Source: Tubiluchus corallicola (taxonomy: Eukaryota > Priapulida > Priapulimorpha > Priapulimorphida > Tubiluchidae). Taken from it: 62,296 nucleotides of DNA. The position numbers and the translations under genes are program-made. Each line of letters begins with the position of its first letter. Within the stretch, counting starts at the first letter, position 1. Positions 11,990 to 24,422 of the stretch are shown in pieces. The notes beneath the pieces are model-generated. The model saw only the letters and a list, made by a program, of their open reading frames with translations. It had not been told where the DNA came from and did not search any database. The stretch covers positions 1 through 62,296 of the forward strand of contig JAQGDQ010000455.1 of NCBI GenBank assembly GCA_030141605.1, given 5' to 3'.

Positions 11990-12890
11990 CCCAATTTTAC
12001 AAAAACTTTTGATTTGTTGTGCCAGTTAATCAGTATTCTAGTAAGCCATCAAAGTACAATTTTTTCTAACAAGTTTAGGTACAGTCTACCAGGCAGAGCT
12101 TTATCAAATGCTTTTTGTGTGTTCAAGAATGCCTTATAGACAGGATTATTTTGATGGGATGGATAGAAGATGACACAATCTTTAATATTATAAATGGCAC
12201 GGGAACATATTTACTAATCCTATAACGGAATTGTGTCAAATGACCATATATAATACTAAGAAATTTATGGATTCAATAAAATTATTTTCATTTCCTACAT
12301 TAAGTGACTTTTCACTTTCAGGCGAACAGGCATTAGTGTTCTGAACGAGCATTGTTTCATCAGAATAAAGTTCAATCAACTGAATAAGCCTACTTTATAT
12401 ATACATGTGCTAATGTTTCAGTTGATCCATGACAGCTTACAAAACACTTTAAAAAATAGGAATTGGCGATTACACTATATAGGTAAAGCTCAAACAGCTA
12501 CCGCTATTGAGTTTTTTGCGAGTAGCGGTTATATCGTTGATACTATGTTTAGCCATTTTAGCGTCATTTATAAGTAATCAGGACTCGTGACCACAAAATA
12601 TCTGTAATTTAGGCAGTGTAATAATAGTCATCAGAGGTGTTGCGACTATAATGTGTTGCCATACATCGCTGTCAAGTTATTTGTTGTTTGCAATTGTTAT
12701 TTATTTTGCTCACTTTGGTTGTGTTGGCTTGCTAGAGATATCTTTTTATTGTACTTAATTTTTTGACATTGATCGTCATGTGAGTCTGTGATTGCTGTGA
12801 TATTAAACCTTTATTATAAAGATGCCTTTCACAATTTCTTGCAAAGGAGTATGTATATATAGGCACATTTTCACTCTGTTTTCTATTTCA
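11990..12890. other. Intergenic region upstream of INTS11
   Basis: Apart from the antisense LINE scrap at 12005-12170 I see no coding sequence. It should contain the INTS11 promoter and an untranslated first exon, but no core-promoter motif could be assigned with confidence. Confidence 0.5.
12005..12170 (-). pseudogene. LINE reverse-transcriptase motif-A fragment, opposite strand
   Basis: The reverse complement reads VYKAFLNTQKAFDKALPGRL, which resembles the motif-A region of a non-LTR reverse transcriptase (a family-typical AFxDxxKAFDxV stretch). It lies tail-to-tail with the + strand fragments. It is short and truncated at both ends. Confidence 0.65.
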
Positions 12891-12891
12891 G

Positions 12892-15800
12892 GTCAACAGG
12901 TCACATGTATTAGTAGTCAAGTGCAATGCCAGATATTAAAGTTACACCTTTAGGTAAGAACATCATCTTTATTATTTTGTGTACTATGTAAACACTTGAC
13001 AGATGGAAAGTATGTATGTCATTTTGTATATCAGTATGTGGTTGAAGATTGTGACTTAATATCGAAGTATATGTTAAATCATTGTTTAGATACTAATATT
13101 AAATATAAAAAAACTTAAATTTCTCTGGTTCAGTTTACTTTACAAAAGCAGTTTTAACTGGGATGAATTGAACCATTTTTAAAAAGCTATTTGACCAAAA
13201 TGACTTGTTCTAAAAATTATAAAATTTATGCACAAACCTGCAGTCTAAAACAAGTTTCAGTTAAAAATATTGAGTAATTCTGTATTTTTGCTGTTAGAGG
13301 AGTCAGAATTTATCCATTTTCTCTCACTCCTTTAGCAAAGAATTTGTTTCTCAACTCCGAAGCCAACACGCCGGTTTAACTTTTATCATATAAACTGCTG
13401 TCATATTTAAGTTATAATGTCTTGATGTCACGTGGTGTTCAATTCGTCCTTGAATAGTGATGCAAGTAACAAACTCGCATTTATGAGTCCTATCTACACC
13501 TGTGTTGTAAGTTTTTATGTTTTTCGTGAAAAAGGGTAAAGCTGTCATATTGACATCTACCTTCTCCACTTCATCAGATGGGAAACCAGGGTAGATTTAT
13601 GTTAAAAGAGTTAAAAGAAAACCAGACGATTGTGTCAACATTAGTTCAGAATAAAGAATGCTCTAAAATATTGAAAACTACACTAGCTATTTTTGAATCA
13701 AAGTTTAGATTAAATAATAATTACCTTGGATACTCAAATTTCGCTAATTTTCAAAGCTACGCTCGGCTCAGTGACTCTACTAAGATTGGCAACGGCGCCT
13801 TTTTATCACATGCACGTGGCCGACAAATAGAAGAAGGTATTGTGATAACCATGATCATGAACTGCAGTATTAGTTTCTGATGTCATATGATGTAGAGCCC
13901 ATTATAGTGACATCACGCGTTTAAGCAGTACTTTAAAAGATATGCAAACTTGCTTGACGTTCAAGGGACGATGCCTGTTATTGCACAAACTGTGGTTAGT
14001 TTCTGACGTAGGCAGTAACTGTGTTCAGTTGCTGTTAATTAACTTTCTAAGCTAATTATTCAAATATAAGAAACAATTGATAATTTTTATAGGCAAGAAA
14101 ATGTATATTTTGAACAGTAAATTAAAATGAGATTGAGTATAAACAATCATCCGGTTTTCCTTTAAGTGTGATATGGTTTACATTGATCCTACATGATAAT
14201 GTGTGCGTGCTTATTGCTTAGCAATCCATTTGGATTGGAAATTTGTTCATTGTCAGGATCTGTATTAAGCATTGTAAAGAGTCCACTGTCTTTCTGAATC
14301 AAACAAATTTTATGTCTTGGGTTCGAATGTCAGTGGATATGCATCTTTGCGACTGTCTAATTTAGCATTGCTTCATTTGAGACTTTGTAATTGAGTATAG
14401 CATTCAGGTCGACCTCAATACTATGCCTTAATGCAGTTTAGACTGTGATTCCCTGTTGATAGACCTCTTGTTGCTTAAAGGGTAAATTTCTAACTCTCAA
14501 AAATCAGAATGCTGTGTGGTGTAATAGTTAGCATAATTGTCCAGAAAGCAGAAGGTCTTGGGTTTGAGTCCCAGTGGAAAATTTTTCAGACTTCTAATTT
14601 TGTATTGCTTTTGCACATGTATTTTTTTATTTTATTGCGAAAACACCAATGTTATATAATTATAATACACATTTTTTACGGTCTCATGATATATGATTTA
14701 ATAATATTATGATACATTGATAAATTATGAAATACACACCTATTTCTTATCCAATTACACCTGCAGCATGTGGTTAATTAGTATGCTAATTACCTATGTT
14801 TTAGGGGCAGGACAAGATGTAGGCAGGAGTTGTATATTGGTTAGTTTTGCCGGCAAAAACATCATGTTGGACTGTGGCATGCATATGGGTTATAACGATG
14901 ATGTACGTATTGTATACTAAGGTTTCCTTAATTTGGCTAACTACTTCCTGAAAACTCTGTATATAGGACTGCGTGGTGATCCTTGTTAAGTTGTGACTTT
15001 AAGTGTATGTTCATTGCCTTCATTGTTTTTGTGACAGAAGAGATTCCTGTGGAACAGAATCATTCTAGTGTGAGCTGTGTAACATTAAAAATGCTGGTTT
15101 GCCAACTATAAGCGATGAACTTTGAACTACTATGATCACTGATGAACATGTCAGTCCAGTAGTTATGGCATCTGCTTTGTAAGCAAGAAGGAACTTAGTT
15201 CAATTCTAGACTGTATTCCAACTTTTTCACTTTTCCTGTTTTTTAAGCTTGGTTCCAAATTTAATTAGTTATGGGTTTTTACCATCATTACTAACAAGCT
15301 TGACATTAAGATTATAAATAATTAGTATGTGCCACTAACCAGGTGTTACTTGATGCTACCTGACCAGTATGATAACTACACCTGAAATTATTTCTTGTGC
15401 GATTTTTCAGAGACGTTTTCCAGATTTTTCTTTTATTGCAAAGGACAGTCAATTAACAGAACATCTAGACTGCGTGATAATCAGGTAAATATTATTAATG
15501 AGCTGTCGTTTTTTAATATGCTTGAGAGCAATTAGGTTGCACAATTAGCACATAAAATTTAAATTCTATTTTTGGAAAGTATTTTGTTTCTGGGCCCACT
15601 TGGTAACTAAATAGTGTAAGGTTAAAATAGAAAGGCAATCTGAATTATTACACTGCTGTACTTTTTCCAGCCATTTTCATCTGGATCACTGTGGTGCCTT
15701 GCCATACATGACGGAAATGGTCGGGTATGATGGACCCATATATATGACTCATCCAACTAAAGCAATATGCCCCATTTTACTGGTAACAAGGGAACATTTT

Positions 15801-18800
15801 ATACAAACACTCATTTTTGCAACAAGGCAGTATTTTACAACAGCTTCATAAACTATTTTAAAAATACACACAATGACATCTAATAATAGTATTTTTACTA
15901 ATTGACTTCTAGTTAAATCATAAACAAAGCATTACTATTATAGTATTGCTGTTTTGTTTTTTATAATAATAATTACCGCCGTTTGAAGTTTTTTTTGTGA
16001 GATTTGACTGATGATCGGACTGCATCCATATGGTCCAAAGACTGTCCATCTTGTTAAACAAACAGTTTGCTGTTGTAGCTTTCATGTGATCTCTATTAAA
16101 ATTTAATTCTGGCATTTGTTGCATAAATAAATTGCAAAATTAGTATCACTATGCCGATATAAGGGTTATAGCAGTCAACCGCTTGATTATGTACTTTACA
16201 TTTGATGTAAACTTAATTGCTGTTGGCTATATGAGTAAACCTATCCCCTGTGTTTAAATCAGTTTATTGTTTTATTTAGGAAGATTTCAGAAAGCTTGCA
16301 GTGGAGAAGAAAGGAGAAACTAATTTCTTCACTTCTCAAATGATCAAAGATTGTATGAAGAAAGTGACTGCAGTGAATCTTCATCAGACAGTACAGGTGT
16401 TGTTGAACAAAGAATGTTTTATTTTTTTAAAACCACCTTACTTTAGCTAAGACAAAGATAATGTTGAACATTGTAGCACTTACTTGTTTTGTGTAGTAGC
16501 ATTAGGTTTTGTTATGTTTTTATAGGTGGACAATGAGTTGGAGATAAAACCTTACTATGCTGGTCATGTTCTGGGTGCAGCTATGTTTTTTATAAAAGTA
16601 GGAGGACAACAATCTGTATTATACACGGTAAAGGACTAAAAGTAGAACTTTTTGTTATTGTTACTTGTTAAAAAGTATTTTAATATATAAATTGGTATTA
16701 GCACAATTTTTACTCATAACCAGTTATTATTTGTTGATGGATAAATATTGAATGCTTTTTATAGCTGTTTTTTTCGGTATTGGCTTCGCACTAAGACATA
16801 ATTATTTAAACTCAATGAAAAAAACTAGCAAGTGAAAATTAGAATTATTGCCTGCAATTGAAAGGTTAAAAATGCATGTGCTGAGGTCAATAATAATTCA
16901 CTTATTCTTAGCTTAAAATTGTTTTCTGGTGAACTTAAGTATTTGACATAAGGAATTTAAGTATGACATGTTCATTAAATTGCTTACAATCATTAGTTTG
17001 TTGTGTGAGCTAGTTTAATAATAGGTATTAATTTTATATTGAAGAGGTATCACTACCTATCTGTTTTACGTTATTAACCAAATTGTTAATGAGGTTTTAA
17101 TTTTTGGTGTAGTGTGCTTTATAAAATTGCAAAACTGTCTCGCTTTTAATTAGGGTGATTACAATATGACACCAGATCGACATCTCGGCTCTGCATGGGT
17201 TGACAAGTGCCAGCCAGATCTTCTTATTACTGAATCAACATATGCTACAACCATTCGAGACTCTAAGCGATGCCGGGAAAGAGACTTTTTGAAGAAAGTT
17301 CATGACTGTATAGAGAAAGGAGGCAAGGTAATAGGTTCTGTAACATTAAAAAAGCTGCGTCAAGGTAAGCGGAAGTGTTAGTCATGAACAAAACAACTTT
17401 CTCAAAATAGAACATAAAATAATTAATAATTTATGCAATTTCTTCAAATATTACTTTTGGTCATTTACCACAGAGCATCAATTTGTGTAACTCTATTTTT
17501 ATTCTAGGTGTTAATTCCAGTTTTTGCTCTGGGCCGAGCACAGGAGCTATGCATACTCTTGGAAACTTACTGGGACAGAATGAATCTTAAATGCCCAATA
17601 TACTTTTCTATGGGTTTAACTGAAAAGGTTATTAGAATTTGCAGTTAATGTCATGTTTAGTGATGTTTGATATATTTTTGTGCATATTTTGTCAATAAGT
17701 TTCGCATCGGCAAAGCAATGAAGTAAATTATTGGAATTTCCTTCAGTGTTCACTTGAGGCAAGTAGATCTGAAAATAGTTTGTCTTAAATTACTTTTCTT
17801 GACACAGTCAATAATTTTAACAAATTCCAACAAAAATATTATTAAAACGAATATAGTTCAACATTTGGATTGTCTTGGCAATCTTTAACAGACTTTGGTA
17901 CATTAAACCTACATGAACTTTAAATGACAACAATTACTTTGATTTATTCATTTGAAAGAATTAGCAATTTGATATTAAAGTAAACATGTTTTCCCATAAT
18001 GAATGTTCTAGAAATCTTTTACCTTTCTCTTGAAATGTGGTTATTTGTGCAAATCTCTGTTTACAGGCAACTAATTATTATAAAATGTTTATTACGTGGA
18101 CAAATCAGAAGATACGCAAAACATTCGTTCAAAGGAATATGTTTGATTTCAAGCACATAAAGGTATATAGCTAGTAACCAATGCTTGCATGAGTTATCTA
18201 TAGCATTAGAAATTTGGTAAATGGTAAAACTGCAGATGACATGGATCAGTTGCCAAATCTTTTTGTGACAAGCCAAAATTTTTTTAGGTACAAAGGGTAA
18301 AAGCATTGCATTCCAAGTACTTTAACTCCACTTTGAAATGCATTCTGCCTTAAAAACTAATGTCATGCTTCACTGTGTCTAATTAGAGTGCATTAGCTAT
18401 TACATAAGCTGCCTATATAGAATGTAAAGCACAGACTGTCCAAAAATGCCAAATGATTATTTTATCACCTTCTTTGCAAAATTTCAGGCATTTGACAAGT
18501 CTTATACTGATCAGCCTGGTCCAATGGTTGTATTTGCAACACCGGGCATGTTACATGCTGGACAGTCATTGCAGATATTCAAAAGATGGGCACCAAATCC
18601 AAATAACATGGTAAGTACTTCGCATCAGATAGCTTCTTCAGTAGTGATGAAGTTCCTCTTACTAATTCAATTTACTTTATTGGATAAACACACATGTATA
18701 AGGGATTTTTGCCAGCACGTGTAACCGTACATGCGTAAGATACAATAATACAGTGTATTGTTCTCATGCCGGTTATAAGACTAACAGCACAACTGAGTTT

Positions 18801-21423
18801 GGCAAAACATTTTTCAGCTACAGACATGAACTTCATAATGCAAAATTTACCGTTGTTGTCTAATTCAATGTCTCACGCATTTTTTAAATTGAGATTTGTA
18901 AATTGGATGTAACTACTAAAGTCTAAAATCACTGTAATTTTGTTTTTAGATGTAGTAATCAATATTAAAACGTGAAATTTCCCACTTTTTTGTTTGTTTC
19001 TTTTTAATGAAAGTCACACATATTATAAATAATGTAATAGTTGTGTTATTATGAAGTATCTCAGTACTTTATGCATTTTAAGGCAGTCATTTTATGCATG
19101 CTAAGAAAGCCGGACAATAACTACTATAATCATCAGATAATATATTATTTATATGATAGTTTTTATAAAGCTTTGAATTCTTTTCGTGGGTTTTTAACTA
19201 TTGACATGGTTAACAACACGCTAAACGAATTTAAGTGGAAGACAATAAATATTAGAGCTTAATGTATTCAAATTTTAGGTAATAATGCCTGGTTACTGTG
19301 TTGCTGGGACAGTTGGGTCAAAAATTCTAAGTGGAGCAAAAAAAGTCGAGGTGGAACCCAAAGTTACGGTAATGTTTGTCCATCAGCAGAATTCCTCATC
19401 TGCCAAATAGTCTGTGTTAGTTTGTGAATTAAATTCCTCTACACGCTAAGGTGCAATCTTAGTTTGAAAAGTGTTCTGGTCTAATTTGGGTGCATTAGGC
19501 AACCCTACTTAGAATGCCCAGTTTAGACAAAAAATTATGAAAATATGTATCTATAAATAAAGCCTGTGTGACATTAACTGTTCGAGTAAGAGAATTTTAT
19601 GTGGCCACCACGAACATGTGCATCAGCTAAGTTTATTTTCAGATTGAAGTGAAGTTGTCTGTGGAATACATGTCATTCAGTGCACATGCAGATGCAAAGG
19701 GTATCATGCAGCTCATACGATGGGTCCAACCAGCAAATGTCATGCTTGTGCACGGAGAAGGTGTTAAAATGGATTTTCTTAAAGAAAAAATCAAGCAAGA
19801 ATTTAGTGAGTTTCAGAAACTGCGCCTTTTCTCTGGTCAGAAAAAAGTTGGACACTGAACATGTTTTCTAGTTTTGAAGATTAGTTTCAAAATTACCAAA
19901 ACAACCCTTGCCGTTGTGAAAGAAAATATATGAAAGGCTTTAGAACGTCATTTCTACCTCCCCAGCGAGTGCCATTATTAAGTAGTTTTTTGTCTGTTTG
20001 TCTTGTTATGCACATTCTTTTCCCATAGTTTTTCTATGGATTTATAAAAAGATGTCAATTTTCTTATTGAAATTTGCCATAAGGTAAATAATAATTCACA
20101 AGTGGTGCTTGCATTTGTTTCTATACAGTTCTTATTAGACTGAAAAGAGAACTTTACATTCGGAAACAATTATTTTGTGTAAACAATATCAATTTTAATA
20201 GGTATAGACTGCTATAAGCCTGCAAATGGGGAAACGGTTTCCATGACAACACAACCCAACATTCCAGTTGACATATCTTTGAAGTTGCTGAAACGGACAT
20301 TGTCTGATCAGTCGGATGGTCCTGATGCAAAACGGCCATGTGTCATGCACGGTGTCTTGGTGATGAAAGATAGTGTAAGTATCCAGTACTATTCACTGTA
20401 CCCTTACAATTGTTTTGTTTCGATTGTACTCTTACACATATTTGTGTAGTTTTGTCAAGGTATGCTAATAGAGTAGCAATATAAAATAAATGCTATATTG
20501 TTGCACAATAGTACAAGCACACACTTCAAACTCTGTGTGTAACATGAAATGACATATCCTAGAATTATCAATTTCAGAAAATTTTTCCTAATGTTACTTT
20601 CTCTGGAACGTGACCTGAACAAACTAGTGAAAGAATAGTTTGTGACGGGGGAATGGTGGTGTCAGTTTTTTGAAGGGCACAATGCAAAAGCAGTGGAGTG
20701 CCAAAACTCTGAAAAGTATTGATTTGAATTTGTTCACGTGCAAAGACATATCAGAAACATGCAAATTACATAAGAGGAAGTGCATGACATCATGCAAAGG
20801 TTCAATACAGAAATTATGAAACAGTAGGGGATAAGGTGCCAGAGGGATGAAGTGTGATAATGTAAAAAGCTGTAAAACTGGAGGTACTCATTCTCTAATA
20901 AAGAAAAGGTTAGAAAATAGTGCGTGACGAAGTTAGGAAATAGAATTATCAAACAATAAATCACTGACTCATTTGTATATTTAAAAGTAGAGAGCACTGC
21001 AAAGATTTTAGGTTTGTTTAATCTGAAGATAACTTGACAAGAATTTGTGATTTTATGCAACAACTTTTTATTATTACTAGTCACCGATTTTTTTTTCATG
21101 TTTAGACATTGAAACTAGTGCCAGCTGAAGAAGCCATGGAAGAATTTGGACTGACGGAGCACAAGATCAGATTTACATCAACAGTGGCACTGCAGGATGA
21201 GACGCCACCAACAATTGCCACTGATAGAGTTTATCAAGTACTGAAAAGTAATTTAAAGGACTACACTATACAGTTAATGTCTGATGGTAGCATTTCTATT
21301 GATTCTGTTATAATTAAATTGTCAGGTGAAGAAGGAGAAGAGAAAAGTGTGCTAGTGTCGTGGCCCTTTCAAGAAGAGGAACTCGGTAGTTATTTATTGA
21401 ATCTCATACAGGGTATTTCGTGA
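12892..21423 (+). CDS. INTS11: Integrator complex subunit 11 (INTS11), RNA endonuclease, 14 coding exons
   Basis: Catalytic endonuclease of the nuclear Integrator complex, a CPSF73 paralogue. Coding exons: 12926-12953, 14805-14902, 15411-15484, 15671-15782, 16280-16396, 16526-16627, 17154-17327, 17508-17627, 18067-18162, 18488-18610, 19279-19368, 19643-19805, 20202-20374, 21106-21423. All junctions use GT/AG and keep frame, giving 595 residues against about 600 in vertebrates. The metallo-beta-lactamase signature HFHLDH (68-73) is split between exons 3 and 4. Then come [10 protein letters not shown] (153-162), [11 protein letters not shown] (200-210), the beta-CASP segment with [13 protein letters not shown], and motif [11 protein letters not shown] (389-398). 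All zinc ligands appear intact. The start [18 protein letters not shown] matches the family. A strong acceptor (CTATTTCAG) lies 34 nt before the ATG, so a non-coding first exon or trans-spliced leader is likely. The listed start, 12892, is the first base after that acceptor. Introns 1 and 2 carry SINEs. Confidence 0.97.
14265..14395 (+). mobile_element. tRNA-derived SINE copy A1 in INTS11 intron 1 (degenerate)
   Basis: Contains a box-B-like sequence, TTGGGTTCGAATGTCAGTGG (14318-14337). It is followed by a body, CTGTCTAATTTAGCATTGC, that resembles the body of the copy at 14508-14650. The 5' part (box A) is poorly preserved. Confidence 0.6.
14508..14650 (+). mobile_element. tRNA-derived SINE copy A2 in INTS11 intron 1
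   Basis: The head resembles a tRNA: box-A-like TGGTGTAATAGTTAGC (14517-14532) and box-B-like TTGGGTTTGAGTCCCAGTGG (14558-14577), correctly spaced for RNA polymerase III. The following CTTCTAATTTTGTATTGC matches the body of copy A1, about 240 bp upstream in the same orientation. The acceptor stem does not pair convincingly, so this is a SINE head and not a working tRNA gene. Confidence 0.65.
15150..15285 (+). mobile_element. tRNA-like SINE copy B1 in INTS11 intron 2
   Basis: The tRNA-like head AGTAGTTATGGCATCTGC (15159-15176) is followed by a degenerate box B, TAGTTCAATTC. Then comes CTGTATTCCAACTTTTTCAC, TTTTCCTG and AAGCTTGGTTCCAAATTTAATTA. The same series recurs at about 31500-31585, so two members of one family are present. 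Confidence 0.65.
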
Positions 21424-21599
21424 GTGACTCTGCAATTTTTTTGTACATTTTGACTGTGATAAAAAGCTTTTGCAAAATTAACCAAAATCAACAAAAGAAA
21501 ACAGTTGGTTGAATTAGACATTTTGCTTCACTGTTAAGGTTTTATAAAATGTTGGTGAGTTAAGCTGTTAAAAGACATTGAACTGGATAACTGGTTCAA

Positions 21600-22085
21600 C
21601 GAGTGACAGTCGTGACCAGCTATTGATGTGTTGTGATTAAAAATATTATTGCATGATCAATACAAACGTCTGAGTGTCGCATTACTATTGACATCACTGC
21701 TAGAGTGTATTGTGACCTTACTGTTAAAGTGATTGGGTAGTGATTTCACTATCAACATGACTCAATGGATATTTTCTTGAAAAAGTGAAAGACTGGTAAC
21801 TTCGCTGTCAAAAATACTGGCATGCCAATGTGATTGTTACTTAACTCTTCGGGGACTGATTGGCAAGTTCACTGTCAAAGAGACTGGACAGTGAATTCAT
21901 TGTCAAAGAAACTGAATTGCAATTTTATTGTCAAAGTGGCAAAATCTCGAGTTCATTATGGCGATTTTACTGTCAAAGTGTCCAAATGGCGAGTTTGCTG
22001 TATAAGTGACCAAGTCAAATGGCGAGTTCACTACCAAGGTGCAAAGGTGAACAAATGATGACTTCGTCGTAAAGGTGACAAACTT
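21600..22085 (+). repeat. Decayed minisatellite, about 30-bp unit
   Basis: Variants of ACTGTCAAAGTGACNNAATGGCGAGTTC recur about fifteen times with much divergence and irregular spacing, starting just after the INTS11 stop. The short frames across it are by-products. Confidence 0.75.
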
Positions 22086-23480
22086 TGTGTTCCAAAAACG
22101 AATTTGTTAATTTCGGAAACAACAGATTGCACTTTCATGCCACCTAATTATCTGGCCTGCTGCAAAATTACATCCTGTGCAATGGTGCCATTGACACTTC
22201 CTGTGCCTTCCATTGGTAGGCAGATTCTGTCACAGGCAGAATGGAAGTGCCTTTGACATTGCTATACTGGGAGAATTTTACATCAGATCATTAAAATCTC
22301 TCACATTCATTATTACCAAGAGTGGATTTCACAATCCAATTAACAAGAGCAGATTACCAGTTTGCATTGGGCCATTTATGTCTTGTTGTCATTGAAAAGT
22401 AGGTAACAATTGAAGTGCAACATGTAGGGCTATTAAAATTTACAAAAGCACTGCATGTGGCAAAAATTGATACTGTTAGTTAGCTGTATTCATGGACAGT
22501 CATGAAAGATTTATGTTGTAACATTTCGAACAAGATAAAATGTCAACTTATTATGTGACGGTTTTGTGCTATAATTGCATTTATATTGATGTGTTGAACA
22601 AGTTACAGATCAAACAACAGATTATGCTTGAAAATATACAACTGAATTACTATAACAAATTACTATAAGTCCTAGCTTAATGTCTCTAAATGCATTCAGA
22701 ATGCAGGAAATGTGTCATTAAATGAATGTCATTAATGAAGCCATGGCATTCAGTTATGTTCAGGGACAAAAAATCAATAATGCTCAGCTCATAAGTCAAA
22801 CGCTTAAAGAAACTTTTTGTTTACAAATTATACATCGTTTGTTTACTAAATACAAAATTATATTCCTAGTTATGAAAGAAAGCCCATCATCTTTTTTTTG
22901 GGAAAAACAATCAGAGAGAAAACAGGCATAAAACTTTTTACAATTAATTAGTTAAACCTTCATTTGCTGCTGTGAAATATGTGAATGAATTAGAGACTTT
23001 TGATGTTGACATAAACCTTGGGTGTATTTTTTGGGTATCCCTGTGTATCTTACATTTGAAGAGAAGCCATACTTCAAACGGTTGAAACCACGATACTTGG
23101 TCTAGAAGAGAAAAATTCAAGAAAGGTACGGTGACTGAAGTTTCAAAACCAAACAAATCAGGTAACCCAAATACCAGTTCACACAAAGAAATGAGACAAT
23201 CTTAGAATTTCTCTGGAGTTTGCAACTTTGAATAAGGTCTTAATGAAAGAGTTGCAAGCGTTGTGGAGTTCGTCCGAGAACAGTTTATCGACTTTGACTT
23301 CAAGAGTTCTTAAAATTTTGGCTTGGTCTTACTTCGATTCCTAACTTTAACAAATTTCATTAAAATTCAACCAGTTCCAGAGGATTTTTAATTAAGAACC
23401 TTTAATAAAGATAATATGAATGTTTAAGGCCGGAATAGGCCTATTTTAATCATTTTTAACACAATTAATTAAAATGCAAT

Positions 23481-23964
23481 TACCGTATTTTCCCGTGTAT
23501 AAGAGACCCTTTTTTGCTCAGAATTTTCACTTTAAAAATAGGGGGTCTCTTATACATGGGAGTAAGTCTTTTCAATAAGATGCATAAATTGTGACACTAA
23601 TGATTTTAAAGAAATAAGTGCTCTACAACTGTTTTATTTCGAATAATTATAGTTTCCTTTCAATAAATCTTCTCCATGGCTAAATTCTAATGATAAAATT
23701 AATGTACCGGGTAAGTTATTATTTTTTTAAATGTCAAAAGAGGACAATGCCATTTTTGAGCAGAGTGACTCTGATGATGAACTGGCTGGAATTGCTGAAG
23801 GTCTGACTCCAGTTGATATTTTTGATGAGAGTGATGAGGAATTTAATGATTTCTATGATGAATAAAGTTATTCATTACCAAAAAACTTTTTTCCAGAATT
23901 TTTGCCTAAAAATTGAAGGGGTCTCTTATACACAAGGGTCTCTTATACATGGGAAAATACGGTA
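23481..23964 (+). mobile_element. TA-flanked MITE derived from a pogo/Tigger-like transposon
   Basis: The ends are inverted repeats: left CCGTATTTTCCCGTGTATAA (23483 onward), right complement CCGTATTTTCCCATGTATAA, both continuing into GAGACCC. They are flanked by TA on both sides, as expected for Tc1/mariner/pogo insertion. Both ends also carry repeated GGGTCTCTTATACA motifs. The 484-bp interior keeps only a short acidic frame (23731-23865). It is best read as an internal deletion derivative of a full element. The superfamily call is inference from TA flanks and tail composition. Confidence 0.82.
23731..23865 (+). pseudogene. Remnant acidic C-terminal tail of a transposase
   Basis: A 44-codon frame, MSKEDNAIFEQSDSDDELAG..., ending in DIFDESDEEFNDFYDE and a stop. 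The stop overlaps AATAAA (GAATAAAGTT). Acidic serine-rich tails of this kind close many pogo/Tigger/Jerky-type transposases. Its place inside a TIR element, with the poly(A) signal at the stop, supports a transposase 3' end left after internal deletion. The catalytic domain is gone. Confidence 0.6.
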
Positions 23965-24422
23965 ATTGTAGATAAATGTTTCACTTTTGCCTTTAATACT
24001 GCTACATTGCCTTAAAATGTACTGCGTTAAACTGAAATTGGTCAGATAATTCAGGCTCCGATTTGTTAAACTCCTCGTCTGTAACTCCACAGCATGCTAC
24101 CGATGTTAGAAGCAAAAGTATAACCAAGGTGGGCGATCTTGAATTTCTCAATATAGTAAATGAAAATCATACGATAATAAGTTGACTGAAAATTTATTTA
24201 TGTATTTCACCTCTTCAAGAACGTCTGAAGCTGTGTATAATTGATTCAATAAACAACTGCAATCATATGAATATCAGTATTAAAAAGAACTCGAGATAAA
24301 TTTTGTACTCATTTCTCTCTTTTTGCTGCCAAAAAATACAATTCTGATGTATAATACCGAGTGAGCTTGAGTTCACTTTGTATTGAGTGAAAGTCTTATT
24401 AAACGTTTGGACTTATTAAACA

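Larger units (their letters stand above)
21424..24422. other. Intergenic region between INTS11 and MRTO4 (convergent genes)
   Basis: INTS11 and MRTO4 point at each other, so both 3' UTRs lie here. The region holds a decayed minisatellite (21600-22085) and a pogo-like MITE (23481-23964). A poly(A) signal for MRTO4 (AATAAA on the minus strand) lies at 24193-24198. No other credible gene is seen. Confidence 0.6.

Noticed and set aside
14510-14578. A functional tRNA gene
   Set aside because: Box A and B are recognisable but the acceptor stem does not pair and a SINE body follows, shared with another copy.
19806-19858. INTS11 ending at the in-frame stop at 19856
   Set aside because: A GTGAGT donor after 19805 joins in frame to 20202 and restores the conserved [10 protein letters not shown] segment, so the read-through stop is intronic.
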